From Granulicella cerasi (GTDB taxonomy: Bacteria; Acidobacteriota; Terriglobia; Terriglobales; Acidobacteriaceae), in NCBI RefSeq assembly GCF_025685575.1, contig NZ_JAGSYD010000006.1:152272-216271 (forward strand): a stretch of 64,000 nucleotides of DNA, read 5' to 3'. This document shows positions 16,114 through 24,443 of the stretch, piece after piece. The translations under genes and the position numbers were made by a program. The stretch's first letter is position 1. Every line of letters starts with the position of its first letter. Under the pieces are notes generated by a model. That model had not been told where the DNA came from, did not search any database, and saw nothing but the letters and a program-made list of their open reading frames with translations.

Positions 16114-18246
16114 ATGATGGAGCTTTGGGTGCGCGGCATGCGGTATCGCCTGTTTGGCTGGGCTTGTTTTCTCTTTCTCGTTTCTACGCTGGGCCTGCGT
16201 GCTCTGGCGGTTGTGCCTTGGTTTCCCCTCGGCCCTTATGGCGGCGACGCGCGCGCGATTGCGCAGGACCCGAGCGACGCTCACCATCTATTCCTCGGTA
16301 CGGCAAATGGTTGGATCTATGAGTCCCGCAATGGCGGCCACGATTGGGCACGTCTCGCGCAGATCGCGCATCGCAATGATCTGGTCATCGACCACATGCT
16401 CATCGATCCCGAGAATCCAAAGCGACTGATCGTCGGCACCTGGGTGGTGGACCGTCCTGAGGGTGGGCTTTACGTCTCGATTGATGGTGGCAAGACCTGG
16501 TACGACCAGGCGCAGATGCGCGGGCAATCGATTCGCTCGCTGGCGCGCGCCTCGCAGGATCCGCGCTACCTCGTCGCGGGCACGCTCAAGGGCGTTTTTC
16601 GCTCTTCGGACAACGGCGATCACTGGGCGCTCATCTCGCCCCCGGGCTCTACGGAGATCCATGAGGTGGAGTCGGTCGCCATCGACCCGACGGACCCGGA
16701 CGTGATCTACGCCGGCACATGGCATCTCCCCTGGAAGACCACTGACGGCGGCAAGAACTGGGAGAACATCAAGAACGGCATCATCGATGACTCGGACGTG
16801 TTTTCGATCATCATCGATCCGCAGCACCCTAAGACCGTCTACGCCAGCGCTTGCTCGGGTATCTACAAGAGCTATGACGCGGGCGTCCAGTTCCGCAAGA
16901 TCAACGGTATTCCGTCGTCTGCTCGCCGCACGCGTAAGCTGACGCAGGATCCACGCTTTCTCGGTACGGTTTACGCCGGAACAACGGAAGGGCTGTATCG
17001 CACGCTTGATGGTGGCATGCAATGGGTGCGCCTGACAGGCGGCGACGTGATCGTCAACGACGTTTGGGTCGACCCGACGAACTCGCAACATCTGCTGTTG
17101 GCGACTGATCGCGGTGGCGTGCTCGTAAGCTTCGATGGCGGCGCGATCTTCGAGTCGTCGAATACAGGATTCTCGGCGCGTCAGGTTGTTTCCTACGTGA
17201 TGGATGCGAAGGGAAGCGGTCGTATGTACGTCGGTGTCGTGAACGACAAGACGACCGGGGGCGTCTTTACCAGCAGCGATGGTGGCATTCATTGGGCGCA
17301 GCAGAGCACCGGACTCGGCGGTAGAGACGTCTTCAGCCTGGCCTCGTTGCCAAGCGGTACGGTGCTTGCGGGCACAGGACACGGCGTCTTCCGGCTCGCT
17401 GAAGATGAATGGAAGGACTCGAGCGTTCTTTTGCCCCCTCCGGCGCCGGAAGCGGCAAAGCCCGAGCCGCACAAGGCTCCGGCGACTGGTAAGCCTGCTA
17501 CGAAGAAGGCCGCGCCAGCGACACGGGGCAAGGTGGTGCACAAAGCCAACGTGGCGTTCTACTACGGCGCTCCGGCAAACACCAAGACCCGAAAGAAGAC
17601 TCCCCCGGCACGCAAGCCCGTGCGTTCCACGCCGCCTCCTGCGCCGACGCGCATGGACGAGGTGATCTACGCGCTTGAGCCGATCGGTAGCACGGTGTTC
17701 GCAGGCACGACGCGCGGCATCGTGCGTTCGGAGGATGACGGTGCCTCCTGGAGTCCGGTAGTTACGCTGGCGATGCCCGATGCTCGCTTCCTCGCCGGGA
17801 ATCCGAAGATGCTTCTGGCGGCGACGTTGAAGCGGATGGCTTTGTCCGTTGACATGGGCAAGACGTGGGACACGGTGGCACTTCCGGCGGACCTCACGCA
17901 GATTGGCGCGGTTGCGGTCGATGAACTCGGCAATCTTTGGGTGGGTGGCCGCGAGGGCGTTTATTACTCCACCGACCTCGGCGAGAACTGGAAGACGTTG
18001 AAGAACCTCTTCATTACGCAGGTCGACAATATCCACTTCGATGCGCTGCAGCACCGGATTCTCGTCACGTCGAGCGCTTCGCCGTTTGCGTTCTCCGTTA
18101 CGCTTCCTGAGTACAAGGTGAACTACGTGGAGACCGGATGGAATCTGCGATTCGTGCGACCGGTGGGTGACCACCTGATCGGGGCCTCGCTCTTTGATGG
18201 CATGGTCGTGCAGCCGCGCATGGTGAACTCGAAGTTCGGCAAATAG
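16114..18246 (+). CDS. Secreted BNR/YCF48-like repeat protein
   Basis: An approximately 710-residue exported protein with a hydrophobic signal (FGWACFLFLVSTLGLRALA). It is built from repeats of the Asp-box/BNR type, such as YVSIDGGKTW, FRSSDNGDHW, WKTTDGGKNW, YRTLDGGMQW and FTSSDGGIHW. These form beta-propeller blades, as in VPS10, sialidase and YCF48-like proteins. A Pro/Ala/Lys-rich linker (about residues 435-515, PPPAPEAAKPEPHK) splits the propeller and the blades resume after it. No catalytic sialidase residues are recognisable, so a binding or scaffold role is likely. The start is uncertain: 16114, 16117 and 16138 are all in frame and none has a strong Shine-Dalgarno. Confidence 0.75.
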   Translation: MMELWVRGMRYRLFGWACFLFLVSTLGLRALAVVPWFPLGPYGGDARAIAQDPSDAHHLFLGTANGWIYESRNGGHDWARLAQIAHRNDLVIDHMLIDPENPKRLIVGTWVVDRPEGGLYVSIDGGKTWYDQAQMRGQSIRSLARASQDPRYLVAGTLKGVFRSSDNGDHWALISPPGSTEIHEVESVAIDPTDPDVIYAGTWHLPWKTTDGGKNWENIKNGIIDDSDVFSIIIDPQHPKTVYASACSGIYKSYDAGVQFRKINGIPSSARRTRKLTQDPRFLGTVYAGTTEGLYRTLDGGMQWVRLTGGDVIVNDVWVDPTNSQHLLLATDRGGVLVSFDGGAIFESSNTGFSARQVVSYVMDAKGSGRMYVGVVNDKTTGGVFTSSDGGIHWAQQSTGLGGRDVFSLASLPSGTVLAGTGHGVFRLAEDEWKDSSVLLPPPAPEAAKPEPHKAPATGKPATKKAAPATRGKVVHKANVAFYYGAPANTKTRKKTPPARKPVRSTPPPAPTRMDEVIYALEPIGSTVFAGTTRGIVRSEDDGASWSPVVTLAMPDARFLAGNPKMLLAATLKRMALSVDMGKTWDTVALPADLTQIGAVAVDELGNLWVGGREGVYYSTDLGENWKTLKNLFITQVDNIHFDALQHRILVTSSASPFAFSVTLPEYKVNYVETGWNLRFVRPVGDHLIGASLFDGMVVQPRMVNSKFGK

Positions 18247-18250
18247 TCTG

Positions 18251-18296
18251 CAAGAGTGAAAAGGCGTGGCTCTCGGGCCACGCCTTTTCACTCTTG
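18251..18296. terminator. Very long bidirectional terminator
   Basis: CAAGAGTGAAAAGGCGTGGC (18251-18270) and its exact reverse complement (18277-18296) form a 20-bp perfect stem with a 6-base loop. It has A-rich and T-rich flanks inside the stem and sits between the convergent BNR-repeat gene (stop 18246) and tpm (stop 18303). It can terminate both. Confidence 0.9.
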
Positions 18297-18302
18297 CAAG
18301 CG

Positions 18303-18941
18303 TTATCGCGGTTCCAACAGCCAGATGCTTTCCTGCGCCGGGCTGATACCCTTCAGGCCACCCGGGACGTCGATGCGTTCGAGCAGCTCCAAGGCGTAGT
18401 GCTTGCCGTAGTACGCGTTCAACTGCGTTTCGGGAGTGGAGAAGGGCGGCCCGGGCTGCGTTGACTGATCGTACTCAAAGGTGATCTGCAGGATCGGCGC
18501 GGCGGCGCTCAGGCGTAGCACCTGCTCGGCGTATGCCGGCTGGGTCTCGGGCGGAAAGGCGACCATCGCCGCGCGGTCGTAGACCAGGTCGATGGAGCCA
18601 AGCGTTTCGGGCGTGAGGTCGAAGATATTGCCAAGGTAGATGGTGATGCCGTCTGCGCTGAATCGCTTCAGTGCGCCTGCATCCTCGACGCGTGGAGCGG
18701 TGCCGAGCTCTTCGAAGAACTGAGCTACGGCGAGTTCGCTAAGCTCTGCGCCGATGGGGCGCAAGCCCTGATCGCGCAGCCATCGTAGGTCGGCGGTCTT
18801 GCCACACAGGGGGACGAAAATGCACGCATCCGGCTTCAATCCCAGCGCGGGAAGATGCTTCACAAGCAGGGAGTTCGGCTTGCCCTCATGGAAGGCGATG
18901 CGGTTGTTTTGCCAGGATTGATGCCAGAAACTTGGTTCCAT
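18303..18941 (-). CDS. tpm: Thiopurine S-methyltransferase family protein
   Basis: A 212-residue class I SAM-dependent methyltransferase of the TPMT family. It shows the diagnostic N-terminus (FWHQSWQNNRIAFHEGKPN), the SAM-binding block VFVPLCGKTADLRWL-type (here IFVPLCGKTADLRWL) and the acidic motif LVYDRAAMVAFPPE. Bacterial Tpm enzymes methylate thiols and can volatilise selenium or detoxify tellurite; the natural substrate here is unknown. It is divergent from mqnE, with 130 bases between them. Confidence 0.88.
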   Translation of the reverse strand: MEPSFWHQSWQNNRIAFHEGKPNSLLVKHLPALGLKPDACIFVPLCGKTADLRWLRDQGLRPIGAELSELAVAQFFEELGTAPRVEDAGALKRFSADGITIYLGNIFDLTPETLGSIDLVYDRAAMVAFPPETQPAYAEQVLRLSAAAPILQITFEYDQSTQPGPPFSTPETQLNAYYGKHYALELLERIDVPGGLKGISPAQESIWLLEPR

Positions 18942-19072
18942 GCGGACCTCTCAGCGGGCTCTGTTTTCGTCGTCAGAGTAGAGCATTCGCCGCTGGATCG
19001 AAAGTGAAAATCGTAAAGAGCCTAAGGCCCGCGCACTTTGGTAGTCGGGTGCACCGGGCGTAGAATATTCCT

Positions 19073-20221
19073 ATGCAGACCCCGCTCACGCAGAAGCCGC
19101 GACATGGTTTCCAGACCGACGACCCCTTGCTCGAACCGATCGCTGAGAAGGTACAGCGCGGCGAACGGCTGACCTTTGAGGATGGCGTGACGCTGTATCG
19201 CTCGGGCGACATTCTGGCCGTGGGCTGGATGGCGAACCTCGTGCGCGAACGCCTGCACGGCGATCTGGCGTACTTCAATGTGAACCGCCACATCAACCCC
19301 ACGAACGTCTGCGTGGCAAGTTGCCGTCTGTGCGCCTTTGGACGCAAGAAGGGCGATCCCGACACCTACACGATGGCGTTGGAAGAGGCATGGGAAACTG
19401 CAGGTCAGGGCCTGACTGAAGCCGTTACCGAGTTCCACATCGTTGGCGGTCTGCACCCGGATCTGCCGTTTGAATACTTCATGGAGTTGGTCAGCGGACT
19501 CAAGCAGCGTTACCCGCAGGTGCACATCAAGGCCTTCACCATGGTCGAGGTGGCGTTCCTTGCCAAGCGCGGCAAGATGACGATTGAAGAGGCACTGGAG
19601 CGCATGAAGGCCGCTGGTGTGGACTCGTGCCCCGGTGGCGGTGCGGAGATCTTCTCCGACCGTGTGCGCCACATCATCTGCGACCACAAGATCGATGGCT
19701 CGGAGTGGCTCGACACCGCACGCCTCGCGCATAAGGCTGGCCTGAAATCGAATGCCACGATGCTCTACGGCCACATTGAGAATGACGAAGACCGCGTCGA
19801 CCACCTGTTGAAGCTGCGTGCGGTGCAGGATGAGACGAACGGCTTCCAGACGTTCATCCCGTTGAGCTTCCACCCGGACAACACGGCGCTGGGGCACCTG
19901 CCGAAGTCCACAGGCATGACGGACATTCGACAGATCGCCGTGAGTCGCCTGATGCTCGACAACTTCCCGCACATCAAGAGCTACTGGCAGATGGTAACGC
20001 CGAAGATGGCGCAGATTTCGCTGCGTTTTGGCGCGGACGATATCGACGGCACGGTGATCGAAGAGAAGATTTATCACGACGCCGGTGCGGAAACCCCGCA
20101 GGGGATGCGACGCCGTGACCTCGAGCGCCTCATCACCGAGGCGGGGCGCATTCCGTTCGAGCGCGACACGCTGTACCGTGAGGTGACACGCAGCGAAGAC
20201 AGCTTCACGATTGCGGTCTAA
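19073..20221 (+). CDS. mqnE: Aminofutalosine synthase (radical SAM)
   Basis: MqnE joins 3-[(1-carboxyvinyl)oxy]benzoate and SAM to make aminofutalosine, an early step in the futalosine route to menaquinone. The 382-residue protein has the radical SAM cluster motif Cx3Cx2C at Cys80, Cys84 and Cys87 (NVCVASCRLCAFG). It also has the family blocks EFHIVGGLHPDLPFEYF and SCPGGGAEIFSDRVR. CofH and MqnC are close relatives, but the length, the VNRHINPTNVC sequence and the DSCPGGGAE motif favour MqnE. No other mqn gene is adjacent. Its 3' end is followed by a terminator shared with the convergent GNAT operon. Confidence 0.85.
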   Translation: MQTPLTQKPRHGFQTDDPLLEPIAEKVQRGERLTFEDGVTLYRSGDILAVGWMANLVRERLHGDLAYFNVNRHINPTNVCVASCRLCAFGRKKGDPDTYTMALEEAWETAGQGLTEAVTEFHIVGGLHPDLPFEYFMELVSGLKQRYPQVHIKAFTMVEVAFLAKRGKMTIEEALERMKAAGVDSCPGGGAEIFSDRVRHIICDHKIDGSEWLDTARLAHKAGLKSNATMLYGHIENDEDRVDHLLKLRAVQDETNGFQTFIPLSFHPDNTALGHLPKSTGMTDIRQIAVSRLMLDNFPHIKSYWQMVTPKMAQISLRFGADDIDGTVIEEKIYHDAGAETPQGMRRRDLERLITEAGRIPFERDTLYREVTRSEDSFTIAV

Positions 20222-20240
20222 GCGAGCTTTCCCAATGACA

Positions 20241-20268
20241 AAAGCTGCTCGGCATACCGGGCAGCTTT
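20241..20268. terminator. Bidirectional terminator between mqnE and GNAT gene
   Basis: AAAGCTGCTCGG (20241-20252), loop CATA, CCGGGCAGCTTT (20257-20268): a 12-bp stem with one G-T pair and A/T-rich ends on both sides. It lies between two convergent stop codons at 20221 and 20289. Confidence 0.8.
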
Positions 20269-20288
20269 CGTTATTTCTGGTGTGAACG

Positions 20289-20747
20289 CTAGGTGGCGCT
20301 GATGTCGTTGAAGACCATCCAGTGCGTACCCATGGCTTCGGCGTCGCGGCGCAGGAAGACCGTGCGCGCGGAGTCGTTCGTCGGCGTCACATTGACGCAG
20401 ATCTTCGCGGCCCCCTGCGAGCGGAACCAGGCGAACATCGCGTCGAGCAGTTTGTCGGCGATGCGCTGACCGCGCAGGCGGGAGTCCACGTCCAGCCACT
20501 GGATCTCTCCCTTGCAACCGAAGCGCGTGGTGAGATGGCCGGCGATCAGGCCGACGACTTCGTTCTCGGTGTCGTCGACAGCCACGAAAAATGCGCGCGG
20601 CTCGAGACCGTAGGGCGGCGTCTGCTGGCGGATCATGTAGGCCGTCAGTCGCGGCTCCCACTCGTTGGGCGAACCCCACTGATCGCCACGCAGGCGGGCC
20701 ATTGCGGCAAGGTCGTTGAATGTTGCTTCTTCGATGAGGATGGCCAT
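20289..20747 (-). CDS. GNAT-family N-acetyltransferase
   Basis: A 152-residue GNAT protein. The acetyl-CoA-binding motif A is RLRGQRIADKLLDAMF (about residues 95-110), preceded by the typical beta-4 strand IQWLDVDS. Substrate unknown. The ATG at 20747 has GGAG five bases upstream and starts two bases after the MerC-family stop codon, so it is the last gene of a three-gene minus-strand operon (VOC, MerC, GNAT). The longer open frame to 20867 runs antisense through the MerC gene and is not used here. Confidence 0.8.
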   Translation of the reverse strand: MAILIEEATFNDLAAMARLRGDQWGSPNEWEPRLTAYMIRQQTPPYGLEPRAFFVAVDDTENEVVGLIAGHLTTRFGCKGEIQWLDVDSRLRGQRIADKLLDAMFAWFRSQGAAKICVNVTPTNDSARTVFLRRDAEAMGTHWMVFNDISAT

Positions 20748-20749
20748 GT

Positions 20750-21172
20750 CTACTCCGGGTCGCAGCAGTGGTCCGCGCAGACGCAATCGCGGCAGAAGGT
20801 GTGGTTGATGCGGTGCGCGGCGATCATCAGGAGACTGCCGCAGAAGGTAATCGCGACTTCCTGCCAATGCGCAGAGAGGCGATCTCCTGCAAATGCACCC
20901 GTGGCGATGAAGGCGAGTCCTGCTGCCATCAACCCCAGTACGCGGCGACGGCCGTGCGTGCGGAATCCGCGCACGAGCGCGATCGTGCCGAGAAGGGAGA
21001 CGACCACCGCGAGCGTCCGATGTGAGCGCTCCTCGGAGGGCATGAAGTGCGCGGCGACGGCGGAGAAGGAGATGAGCACAGGCACGCAGAGGCAGTGCAC
21101 GACGCAGAGCGCAGAAGTGGCGATGCCGAGGCGATCAGCCCAGGTAGTAATGTCGGTGCGGGATGAAGTCAT
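20750..21172 (-). CDS. MerC-domain membrane protein
   Basis: A 140-residue inner-membrane protein with four predicted helices. It carries the MerC-type paired cysteines in ALCVVHCLCVPVL at the first helix and a Cys/His-rich tail (FCRDCVCADHCC). MerC proteins carry mercuric ions across the membrane, but many chromosomal homologues have no known metal and no mer operon. No merA, merP or merR is present. The ATG at 21172 lies just after the VOC-gene stop; an in-frame TTG at 21187 is an alternative. Confidence 0.8.
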   Translation of the reverse strand: MTSSRTDITTWADRLGIATSALCVVHCLCVPVLISFSAVAAHFMPSEERSHRTLAVVVSLLGTIALVRGFRTHGRRRVLGLMAAGLAFIATGAFAGDRLSAHWQEVAITFCGSLLMIAAHRINHTFCRDCVCADHCCDPE

Positions 21173-21176
21173 GAGG

Positions 21177-21602
21177 CTACTTTGCAAAGAGTTGTGAGAG
21201 ATCGTTGAAGGCTTTGAACTCGAGCGCGTTACCGGCGGGGTCGAGGAAGAACATGGTGGACTGCTCGCCGACCTCGCCCTTGAAGCGCGTGTAAGGCTCG
21301 ATGATGAAGCTGATGCCCGCGGCCTTCACGCGTTCTGCGAGGCCGTCCCATTCTTCAGGGGTAAGCACCACGCCGAAGTGCGGCACGGGAACTTCGTGGT
21401 TATCGACAGCGTTTGTATGAGTGGGCGCAGCGTCCGGAGCCTTCGGCTTCAGGTGCGCAACGATCTGATGACCGAAGAGATCGAAGTCGATCCAGTGATC
21501 GGCAGAGCGGCCTTCCGGGCAACCGAGTACGGTGCCATAGAAGTGGCGCGCGGCGCGGAGATCATCTACCGGAAAGGCAATGTGAAACGGACGAAGACTC
21601 AT
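21177..21602 (-). CDS. VOC/glyoxalase-family protein
   Basis: A 141-residue single-unit VOC protein with two beta-alpha-beta-beta-beta modules. Metal-ligand positions are visible: HIAFPVDDL (His7) at the start, HFGVVL in the middle and the terminal [12 protein letters not shown] with its Glu. It could be a dioxygenase or bleomycin-resistance-like protein; the substrate is unknown. It is the first gene of the operon with the MerC-domain and GNAT genes. Confidence 0.8.
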   Translation of the reverse strand: MSLRPFHIAFPVDDLRAARHFYGTVLGCPEGRSADHWIDFDLFGHQIVAHLKPKAPDAAPTHTNAVDNHEVPVPHFGVVLTPEEWDGLAERVKAAGISFIIEPYTRFKGEVGEQSTMFFLDPAGNALEFKAFNDLSQLFAK

Positions 21603-21638
21603 ACCTCTGATGATAGAGCCTTTGCGAAGTGGAGGGAA

Positions 21639-22316
21639 TCAGGCGCGCTTGGAACGTAGCGGGTGGGCCAGTTCGATGGCCTCGGCCAGCGCGCGGTGAT
21701 GCACCGTGTAGAGCGCGAGTTCGAGGCGATCGGAGACGCCGGTCTTGTCATAGATGGAGCGGAGGTAGTTCTTCACGACCTGCTCCTTGGTGTTCAGCTG
21801 CGTGGCGATGTCTTTGTTCTTCGCGCCATCGGTGACGAGCGCGATGATCTGCAATTCTTTGGGCGTGAGACGCTGCACCACGCGTGCGCCGACTCGGTCA
21901 GGAGAGGGCATCGGCTTGATGGTTGCGCGCTGGACGCTGCGCTCCCCGGCCGCCACGCGGTGAATGCACTCGACAAGCTGCGGGCCCGCAACGGAACGCA
22001 ACACCACGCCTTCGACGCGCTGCAGAACACTCTCGTCTGCGTCCGTGCCATGCTCCAGGATCATCACGGAACGCGAGTTCGCCTGTTCGATCCAGTCGAG
22101 CAAGTCGTGGAGATCTCGGCTGATCGACGACGGGAAGATGACCACCGATTGGCGGAGCGCGCCGACGGCTTCCTTCAAACGCTCTTCGTCGGAACACTGC
22201 GCGGCCACATGGATATCATCTTCCAGTGCGAGGACGCGCGAGGTTCCAGTGCGAAAGATCGCCTGGTTATCTGCGAGAACGACTTGCAAAGGCGCTTCTG
22301 AAAGGCTAACGGACAT
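21639..22316 (-). CDS. NarL/FixJ-type response regulator lacking the phospho-acceptor Asp
   Basis: A 225-residue protein with an N-terminal receiver fold (VVLADNQAIFRTG, acidic residue kept) and a C-terminal LuxR-type helix-turn-helix (LTPKELQIIALVTDGAKNKDIATQLNTKEQVVKNYL). Where the phospho-acceptor normally sits, the strand reads SVVIFPSSIS and has no Asp. The protein is therefore probably not controlled by classical phosphorylation. No sensor kinase is adjacent. The divergent neighbour is a small lipoprotein gene, a possible target. The start ATG at 22316 has GGGGAG just upstream. Confidence 0.85.
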   Translation of the reverse strand: MSVSLSEAPLQVVLADNQAIFRTGTSRVLALEDDIHVAAQCSDEERLKEAVGALRQSVVIFPSSISRDLHDLLDWIEQANSRSVMILEHGTDADESVLQRVEGVVLRSVAGPQLVECIHRVAAGERSVQRATIKPMPSPDRVGARVVQRLTPKELQIIALVTDGAKNKDIATQLNTKEQVVKNYLRSIYDKTGVSDRLELALYTVHHRALAEAIELAHPLRSKRA

Positions 22317-22444
22317 TGCTCCCCTAGAAGAAATGGGGCGATTGGTTTTCGGTATCCCACAAAAGTTGGTTCGCTGTGGAGTCTGCGTTTTCGAGCAACA
22401 TCTGGCGGATTTCTGCGTTGAAGAGAGGCGAGAGGTGCTGTTGC

Positions 22445-22762
22445 ATGAAGCTTCGCCGACTTGTACTCGCTACGTTTTCAGGACTTGCATTGACTGTGGC
22501 TGTGGGGTGCGCCCACCGGCCTCCGCCACCCCCGCCGCCTCCTCCGCCGATCGTTCAGTTCGCGGAGCACGCGGGGTTCGACACCGGTCATGCAGATGGT
22601 CAGCGCGCGGCGTATAACCGTGCTCCTGCTGATCCGTATCACACACGCGCGTTTCAGGAGACGCCAGGCTATCGCCCGGGCATGGGACCGTTCCGGTTGT
22701 ATCGTGAGAGCTTCCGCCGGGCCTATGTACAGGGATTTGGCGCTGGCTACGCAGGACGCTAA
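22445..22762 (+). CDS. Small proline-rich lipoprotein
   Basis: A 105-residue lipoprotein precursor with lipobox AVGC (Cys22), followed by HRPPPPPPPPPP, a run of about ten prolines. The mature part is rich in Gly, Tyr and Arg and ends FGAGYAGR. The start is ATG 22445; an upstream frame to 22376 is open but has no signal. I recognise no family. It is transcribed away from the atypical response regulator and followed at once by a strong terminator. Confidence 0.7.
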   Translation: MKLRRLVLATFSGLALTVAVGCAHRPPPPPPPPPPIVQFAEHAGFDTGHADGQRAAYNRAPADPYHTRAFQETPGYRPGMGPFRLYRESFRRAYVQGFGAGYAGR

Positions 22763-22766
22763 ACGA

Positions 22767-22800
22767 CGACGAGGCGAGGTCAGATGACCTCGCCTCGTCG
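22767..22800. terminator. Bidirectional terminator between lipoprotein gene and pruA
   Basis: CGACGAGGCGAGGTCA (22767-22782) and its exact reverse complement (22785-22800) sit between convergent stop codons at 22762 and 22803. The nominal loop is two bases, so the tip will open. Confidence 0.8.
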
Positions 22801-22802
22801 CG

Positions 22803-24425
22803 TTAGATTCCCATGCGCTGAGCTTCTTCTTCCGCCGCGTCGCTGACCACTCCACGCTTTTCGGCAACCGACTTTGCCTGCGTGAAGAGCGTCAGGTAAT
22901 CGGGACCGCCGGCCTTGCTGTCCGTGCCGGAGAGATTGAAGCCGCCGAACGGATGCGCGCCGACCATGGCGCCGGTGCACTTGCGGTTCAGGTACAGGTT
23001 TCCGACATGGAACTCATCGCGTGCACGATTCAGCTTCTCGCGCGAGCTCGTGTAAATGGCGCCGGTGAGACCATACTCCGTGTCATTCGCAATCGCCAGA
23101 GCGTCGTTGAAGTTCGACGAACGGATGATGGCGAGGAACGGACCGAAGACCTCTTCCTGCGCGATACGTGACTTCGCGGGGACATCGCGAAAGACCGTTG
23201 GAGCGAGGAAGTAACCCTCTTCCGCAGGCTTGAGTGCGACACCGCCAGTGAGGAGCTTGCCTTCGGCCTTCCCGATCTCGATGTACGAAAGAACGCGGTC
23301 GTAGGCGAGTTGGTTGATGACCGGGCCCGCGTACGCATTTGACTCCGGCGTGCCGCTCTTGATGGCTTCGACCTTCTCCTTCACGCGGTCGCAGAAGCTG
23401 TCGTAGATCGCGTCTGCGACGATCGCGCGTGAGCAGGCAGAACACTTCTGTCCGTTGAAGCCGAAGGCGGAGGCGACCACGCCATCTACAGCTGCGTCGA
23501 TGTCAGCATCCGCTTCCACGATGATGGCGTCTTTGCCGCCGAGCTCGAGGATGGTGCGCTTGATGTGGCGCTGACCAGGGATGACCTTCGCAGCGCGCTC
23601 GTGGATCTCAAGGCCGACCTTCTTCGAGCCGGTGAAGGCGATGAAGTGGATGAGAGGCGACTCCGTCAGCGCTCGGCCGACCGCTGGACCACCGTGCACG
23701 AGATTGACGACGCCCGCGGGGACGCCCACTTCCTCGAGCACTTCCACGAAGAGCGCGGCCATCGTCGGTGCGTCCGGGGAGGGCTTCAGCACGACGGTGT
23801 TGCCGCATACGATGGATGCGGCTGTCATGCCCGCCATGATGGCGAAAGGGAAGTTCCAGGGCGGAATTACCGCGCCCACGCCGAGCGGGAGGTAGCGCAG
23901 CAGATTCTTCTCGCCAGGAAACTGGATCGGGGTCGTCGCACCGTCTAGCTTCAACGCTTCGCGCGCGTAGAACTCGAGGAAGTCGATGCACTCACCGACG
24001 TCGGCGTCAGCCTCGGCCCAGTTCTTGCCGACTTCCAGGGTCAGCCAGGCGCAGAAGTCGAAGTGACGTTCGCGGATGATCTTTGCGGCTTCGAGCAGCA
24101 GCTTCACGCGCGCGATCACCGGCTGCTTCTTCCACGAGGTGAACGCCGCGCGCGCAGCGTCGATAGCTTCGTCGACTTCTACGGGAGTGCTCTCGAAATG
24201 TGTCCCTACGACCTCACTGGGATTTGCGGGGTTGGTTGAAGTGAACTTCTTGGCAAGCTGACGGTGCTTGCCGCCGATGATCGTCGGGTAGGTGCGTCCG
24301 AACTCGCTGCGGGCCTTCGCCAAAGCAGCTTCATACGCGCGCTTGTTGTCGCCGTTCGTGAAATCCGTAAAGGCTTCGTTCACAAAGTTGGAGAGTTCGA
24401 GTGTGTCCAGATTGCTCATGACCAT
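22803..24425 (-). CDS. pruA: L-glutamate gamma-semialdehyde dehydrogenase (P5C dehydrogenase)
   Basis: Oxidises glutamate semialdehyde to glutamate, the second step of proline degradation. The 540-residue aldehyde dehydrogenase shows NFPFAIMAG (Asn191), the catalytic base in LELGGKDA (Glu294) and the nucleophile in [11 protein letters not shown] (Cys328). [13 protein letters not shown] and the C-terminal [18 protein letters not shown] block are typical of the stand-alone P5CDH clade. No PutA or proline dehydrogenase is adjacent. The stop codon lies just past a bidirectional terminator. Two in-frame ATGs (24425, 24419) are possible starts. Confidence 0.92.
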   Translation of the reverse strand: MVMSNLDTLELSNFVNEAFTDFTNGDNKRAYEAALAKARSEFGRTYPTIIGGKHRQLAKKFTSTNPANPSEVVGTHFESTPVEVDEAIDAARAAFTSWKKQPVIARVKLLLEAAKIIRERHFDFCAWLTLEVGKNWAEADADVGECIDFLEFYAREALKLDGATTPIQFPGEKNLLRYLPLGVGAVIPPWNFPFAIMAGMTAASIVCGNTVVLKPSPDAPTMAALFVEVLEEVGVPAGVVNLVHGGPAVGRALTESPLIHFIAFTGSKKVGLEIHERAAKVIPGQRHIKRTILELGGKDAIIVEADADIDAAVDGVVASAFGFNGQKCSACSRAIVADAIYDSFCDRVKEKVEAIKSGTPESNAYAGPVINQLAYDRVLSYIEIGKAEGKLLTGGVALKPAEEGYFLAPTVFRDVPAKSRIAQEEVFGPFLAIIRSSNFNDALAIANDTEYGLTGAIYTSSREKLNRARDEFHVGNLYLNRKCTGAMVGAHPFGGFNLSGTDSKAGGPDYLTLFTQAKSVAEKRGVVSDAAEEEAQRMGI

Positions 24426-24443
24426 TCACTTTCTTCAACGCAA

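Noticed and set aside
20750..21172. Mercury-resistance operon
   Set aside because: Only a MerC-domain protein is present; merR, merA, merT and merP are absent and the neighbours are VOC and GNAT genes.
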